From the NCBI RefSeq assembly GCF_030546695.1, contig NZ_JAUOTP010000010.1, forward strand, positions 62,001-126,000: 64,000 nucleotides of DNA, in the 5' to 3' direction. This document shows positions 60,979-64,000 of this stretch, in pieces; positions within the stretch are counted from its first letter, which is position 1, and the number at the start of each line of letters is the position of its first letter. The position numbers were made by a program, and so were the translations under genes. Origin of the DNA: Sphingomonas natans (GTDB taxonomy: Bacteria > Pseudomonadota > Alphaproteobacteria > Sphingomonadales > Sphingomonadaceae). The notes beneath the pieces were generated by a model. The model saw only the letters and a program-made list of their open reading frames with translations. It was not told the origin of the DNA and searched no databases.

Positions 60979-61881
60979 CTAGCCCTGCGGCATCGGCCCG
61001 GCGACGAGCAGGGGATCGATCCGCGCGCCATACCAGGTCAGCCCCCAGTGGAGGTGCGGCCCCGTCGCCCGCCCGGTCTTGCCGACGAGCCCGATCACCT
61101 GCCCCTTGCGCACATGATCGCCCGTCTTCACGTCGATCCGCGACAGATGCATGATCGCGCTGATCAGCCCGAAGCCATGATCGATCATCACGAGATTGCC
61201 CTCCAGGCTGAACGGCGCTGCGGTCGCAAGGCCGACGACGCCGTCGGCCGGTGCCAATGCCGGCGTGCCGATCGGGCGGGCGATATCGATCCCGCCATGA
61301 TAGGCGCCCGGGACCCCGCCCTTGTAGATACGCTGCGAGCCGAACAGCGTGCTGATCCGCCCGCTGGTCGGCCACATCATCGGCTGGCGCCATCCGTCGC
61401 TGTCCGCATTCAGCGTCTTGGCGGCGTTGATCTGGACGAGCTCGGCCGCGCGGATCTTCTGGTAGGCGGGGCTCGGGCTGGTCCCCATTGCCAGCGTCGA
61501 CAGGTTTGAAATGTCCCATGCGCGCTTGCTAATGCTGAGCGGCGCCTGGAGCAGCCGCCCATCCTGCAGCCGCGCCTCGAGCAGCGCGCTCGGCCCGGCG
61601 TCGCGATTGATGCCGAGGATGAACCTGCCGTCAGGCGCGACGCGGACGGGCTTGCCGTCGAGCAGGAGCAATGCGGTGCCGGTCGGTGCGGTGCCGCGCA
61701 GCAGCGTGCCTTGCGTCATCTCGCCGGTCAGGCCGAACTGCGAGCCAGGGACGATGCGCGGCGGCGGCGGGGCGATCGGCTGGCCAGCCGATGGCGGAGG
61801 CGTGCCCGGCCCCGAGACGGTCGGCCGCCCCTCGCAACTGGCCAGCAGAAGGATCGTGGCGAGCGCGACGGCGCGCCTCAA
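60979..61881 (-). CDS. M23 family metallopeptidase lipoprotein
   Basis: 300-aa secreted peptidase. The N-terminus LRRAVALATILLLASC is a lipobox, so it is probably a lipoprotein with Cys as first mature residue. A Pro-rich stretch follows, and the C-terminal M23 domain has the zinc motifs YHGGIDIA (H..D) and GPHLHWGL (HxH). All ligands are present, so murein or peptide cleavage is likely. The start at TTG 61881 overlaps the DUF2093 stop (TTGA). Related proteins with intact sites act as endopeptidases. Confidence 0.87.
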   Translation of the reverse strand: MRRAVALATILLLASCEGRPTVSGPGTPPPSAGQPIAPPPPRIVPGSQFGLTGEMTQGTLLRGTAPTGTALLLLDGKPVRVAPDGRFILGINRDAGPSALLEARLQDGRLLQAPLSISKRAWDISNLSTLAMGTSPSPAYQKIRAAELVQINAAKTLNADSDGWRQPMMWPTSGRISTLFGSQRIYKGGVPGAYHGGIDIARPIGTPALAPADGVVGLATAAPFSLEGNLVMIDHGFGLISAIMHLSRIDVKTGDHVRKGQVIGLVGKTGRATGPHLHWGLTWYGARIDPLLVAGPMPQG

Positions 61882-62081
61882 GCGGCGTGCTCCGCGCGGG
61901 TCGAAAGCTCGCAGGTCGCATAAGGCTCCTGGCGGAGCACGCTCCAATAGCGCAGCTCCTCCAGCGAGACGCGCGCGCCCGATTGCGCGCAGACGACATG
62001 ATCGCCCGCCGCCAGCACGCGGAAATTGTTGGCCATATAGTGCAAGCGGGCCGGCCGGCCCTGCGCCATCAGCATCGTCAT
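61878..62081 (-). CDS. DUF2093 family protein
   Basis: 67-aa protein: MAQGRPARLHYMANNFRVLAAGDHVVCAQSGARVSLEELRYWSVLRQEPYAT is the DUF2093 signature, an alphaproteobacterial family of unknown function. The ATG at 62081 is used (AGAAGG upstream); the longer frame is rejected. Its stop overlaps the start of the M23 gene by 4 bp, so the two are coupled. Confidence 0.85.
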   Translation of the reverse strand: MTMLMAQGRPARLHYMANNFRVLAAGDHVVCAQSGARVSLEELRYWSVLRQEPYATCELSTRAEHAA

Positions 62082-62196
62082 GCACCTTCTTGTATGTTCC
62101 GCAGAGAGATAGGGCGGCTGTGGCCCGATCGGCAAGCACCCGGCGGCATTTGAACGCGGCGAAGACTCGCTTCGCCCCGGCCGAGCCGAACCACAG

Positions 62197-62296
62197 CGTC
62201 ATCCTGAACTCGTTTCAGGATCCATGAACCGAGCTTTCCACCGGAGCTCCGGTTGAGATTGCGGGCCATGGATCCTGAGACAAGTTCAGAATGACG
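62197..62296. repeat. Extragenic inverted repeat (30-bp arms)
   Basis: CGTCATCCTGAACTCGTTTC (62197 onward, 30 bp in all) and its 27-of-30 reverse complement (62267-62296) bound a 100-bp element, with a further ACCGGAGCTCCGGT palindrome inside. Its core differs from the GCTTGTCGA-type repeats at 17, 21 and 52 kb. It lies between the DUF2093 and xseA genes, with no coding content. Confidence 0.7.
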
Positions 62297-62308
62297 GGTT
62301 GGATGGGA

Positions 62309-63727
62309 TCACAGCAAAGTAGGCTGCTCCGGCGGCTTGCGTGGCGCACGCGGCTTCGGCGCAGCGCCCTCCACCTGCACGTCGACGCGATCCTGGCCCG
62401 CGAAAACGAGCGTCACCGCGCCCGCAGCGCGCGCGGCGGTGCCCGTCGTCACGACCCCGCCCTTGCGATCCTCGACCCAGGCGTAGCCGCGCGAGAGGAC
62501 CCGCTCGGGATTGAGCTGTTCGATCAGCCGCCACGTCTGCGCCAAGCGGCGGCGATCGGTCTCGATCCGCGCCGCGACGAGCGCGGGGCGCAGGCGCAGG
62601 CCGCTAAGTTTCTCGCGCGCCCGCACCAGCCGCGCCTCCAGCAAGGCGGGACGCAGCGCGCCCGCGGCATCGGCGAGTTCGCGCCGCGCCTCGGACACAC
62701 GGCCGGACAGAGCGCGCGGCAGCCGCTCGCCGGTATCGTCGAGCCGCTGGCGCTGGGGAGCGAGCAGCCGCTCGGGCACGGGCAGGCGGCGCGCGACCAC
62801 GGCAAGCCGCTCGGCGCCATGCTCTCGATAGCGCCGCGCGCAGCGGCCCGTGCGCAGCCAGAGTTGCTGGACGCTGTCCAGAAGGTCCGCCCGCACCGGC
62901 ACCGCCATCTCGGCGGCGGCTGTCGGCGTCGGCGCGCGGACGTCGGCGGCGAAATCGCAGAGCGTCACGTCCGTCTCATGGCCAACCGCCGAGATGGTCG
63001 GGATCGGCGAATCGGCGACCGCGCGGACGACGATCTCCTCGTTGAACGCCCACAGATCCTCGATCGAGCCCCCGCCGCGCGCGACTATGATGAGGTCGGG
63101 CGGCTCGGGCAGAGCCGCGAAACCGCGCACGGCGGCGGCGACCTGCGCCGCAGCCCCCTCGCCTTGCACCGCGACCGGCCAGACGATCACATGGCTCGGG
63201 CAGCGATCCTCGAGCCGGTGAAGGATATCGCGGATCACCGCGCCGGTGGGCGAGGTGACGACGCCGATCTTGCGCGGCAAGAAGGGCAGCGCCCGCTTGC
63301 GTGCCTGATCGAACAGCCCCTCGGCGGCGAGCGCGCGGCGGCGCTGGTCGAGCAGCGCCATCAGCGCGCCCTGCCCCGCCAGCTCCATCCGCTCGATCAC
63401 GATCTGGTAGCGCGATCGGCCAGGGAAGGTCGTGAGCCGGCCGGTGGCGATGACCTCGGCGCCGTCCTCGGGGCGGAAGGCGAGCGGCGTGCCCTTCCAG
63501 ACGACCGCATCGAGGCAGGCGCGATCGTCCTTCAGGGTCAGATAGCAATGCCCGGAGCCGACGCGCTTGAAGCCCGATATCTCGCCGCGCACGCGGACAT
63601 GGCCGAACGCATCCTCCACCGATCGCTTGAGCGCGCCCGACAGCTCCGAGACCGAGAGCGCGGGTGAATTGTCGCCCGGCGCTTCCTCGGCTAGCAGCCG
63701 GCCGTTCGCATCGGGGATCGTCGCCAT
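62309..63727 (-). CDS. xseA: Exodeoxyribonuclease VII large subunit
   Basis: 472-aa subunit of the single-strand DNase. The N-terminal OB-fold has [28 protein letters not shown]. The catalytic region has [18 protein letters not shown] and [14 protein letters not shown]. The C-terminal part is helical, with conserved [17 protein letters not shown] 63727 is used; its codon shares bases with the divergent purD ATG. It degrades single-stranded DNA with XseB (not in the window). Confidence 0.93.
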   Translation of the reverse strand: MATIPDANGRLLAEEAPGDNSPALSVSELSGALKRSVEDAFGHVRVRGEISGFKRVGSGHCYLTLKDDRACLDAVVWKGTPLAFRPEDGAEVIATGRLTTFPGRSRYQIVIERMELAGQGALMALLDQRRRALAAEGLFDQARKRALPFLPRKIGVVTSPTGAVIRDILHRLEDRCPSHVIVWPVAVQGEGAAAQVAAAVRGFAALPEPPDLIIVARGGGSIEDLWAFNEEIVVRAVADSPIPTISAVGHETDVTLCDFAADVRAPTPTAAAEMAVPVRADLLDSVQQLWLRTGRCARRYREHGAERLAVVARRLPVPERLLAPQRQRLDDTGERLPRALSGRVSEARRELADAAGALRPALLEARLVRAREKLSGLRLRPALVAARIETDRRRLAQTWRLIEQLNPERVLSRGYAWVEDRKGGVVTTGTAARAAGAVTLVFAGQDRVDVQVEGAAPKPRAPRKPPEQPTLL

Positions 63728-64000
63728 GAAAGTCCTGCTCATCGGTTCGGGCGGCCGCGAACATGCGCTCGCCTGGAAGCTCGCGCAATCGCCGCGCCTG
63801 ACCACGCTCTACGCCGCGCCGGGCAATCCGGGTATCGCCCAGCACGCCGAGATCGTCGATCTCGACCCTGCCCATATAGAGGCGATCGTCGCCTTTGCGC
63901 GCGACGAGAATGTCGGGCTGGTCGTGGTCGGGCCCGAACAGCCTTTGGTGGCGGGCCTCGCCGATCGGCTGCGCGCGGATGGCGTGCTCGTCTTCGGACC
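63726..64000 (+). CDS. purD: Phosphoribosylamine-glycine ligase, N-terminal part
   Basis: Purine biosynthesis enzyme (GAR synthetase), cut by the right edge. The visible 91 residues begin [19 protein letters not shown], the ATP-grasp N-terminal domain signature, followed by APGNPGIAQ and [15 protein letters not shown]. It is divergent from xseA, and the two start codons share the same CATG. The rest lies outside the window. Confidence 0.93.
   Translation, partial: MKVLLIGSGGREHALAWKLAQSPRLTTLYAAPGNPGIAQHAEIVDLDPAHIEAIVAFARDENVGLVVVGPEQPLVAGLADRLRADGVLVFG

Overview
The window looks like a chromosomal segment of a sphingomonad (Alphaproteobacteria, Sphingomonadaceae or a close relative). The evidence is the high GC content together with proteins typical of that group: PEPxxWA-type PEP-CTERM sorting tails, an UrcA protein, a DUF1153/SciP cell-cycle protein, two MucR regulators, DUF1192, DUF2093 and a periplasmic retropepsin. 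No rRNA, CRISPR array, insertion sequence or prophage was recognised. The species cannot be named from the sequence alone.

Layout, left half. 0-3 kb: end of a DUF4242 protein, a GlxA-type AraC regulator, a PEP-CTERM protein, an UrcA protein and a Doc/AbrB-type toxin-antitoxin pair. 3-14.4 kb: ClpA, DUF1192, a quinone oxidoreductase, a CocE-type hydrolase, a retropepsin, a 480-bp AT-rich gap, an MsbA-like ABC exporter, an intracellular PHB depolymerase and a dipeptide epimerase. 14.4-21.6 kb: an FMN-binding stress protein, MscS, topoisomerase IB, a Tat-exported Gfo/Idh/MocA protein, a second PEP-CTERM gene, and a divergent regulator pair (small HTH protein versus S24/LexA-like protein) with a LexA-box-like site between them. 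21.6-29.2 kb: the TamA-TamB outer-membrane assembly operon, then a Bcr/CflA efflux pump. 29.2-34.8 kb: a stress and carbohydrate cluster in which a GH130-GH13-GT4 operon and two small stress-type genes are bracketed by two MucR genes.

Layout, right half. 34.8-46 kb: S9 peptidase, GST, MFS pump, CinA-like protein, methionine aminopeptidase, a decayed PEP-CTERM gene, PhzF, PdxH, isovaleryl-CoA dehydrogenase, small membrane and NTF2-like proteins and a D-amino-acid-oxidase-like enzyme. 46-57 kb: tRNA-Gly(CCC), SppA, an Rrf2 regulator, a PAS protein, M28 peptidase, two glycosyltransferase-like proteins, an EamA transporter, a class A beta-lactamase-fold protein without the usual deacylating Glu, and a cytochrome b561/catalase-like pair. 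57-64 kb: glnB-glnA nitrogen assimilation, mnmA, sciP, a GlsB stress membrane protein, DUF2093-M23 peptidase, xseA and the start of purD.

Most of this is core chromosome. Many neighbouring genes overlap by 1 or 4 bp (doc module, topo IB-mscS, tamAB, GH130-GH13-GT4, gst-MFS, pdxH-phzF, catalase-cytb, DUF2093-M23), which points to translational coupling. Four extragenic inverted-repeat elements punctuate the sequence near 17.3, 21.3, 51.8 and 62.2 kb. The least explained parts are the MucR-bracketed carbohydrate/stress cluster, the HTH/S24 regulator module, and the beta-lactamase-like protein.
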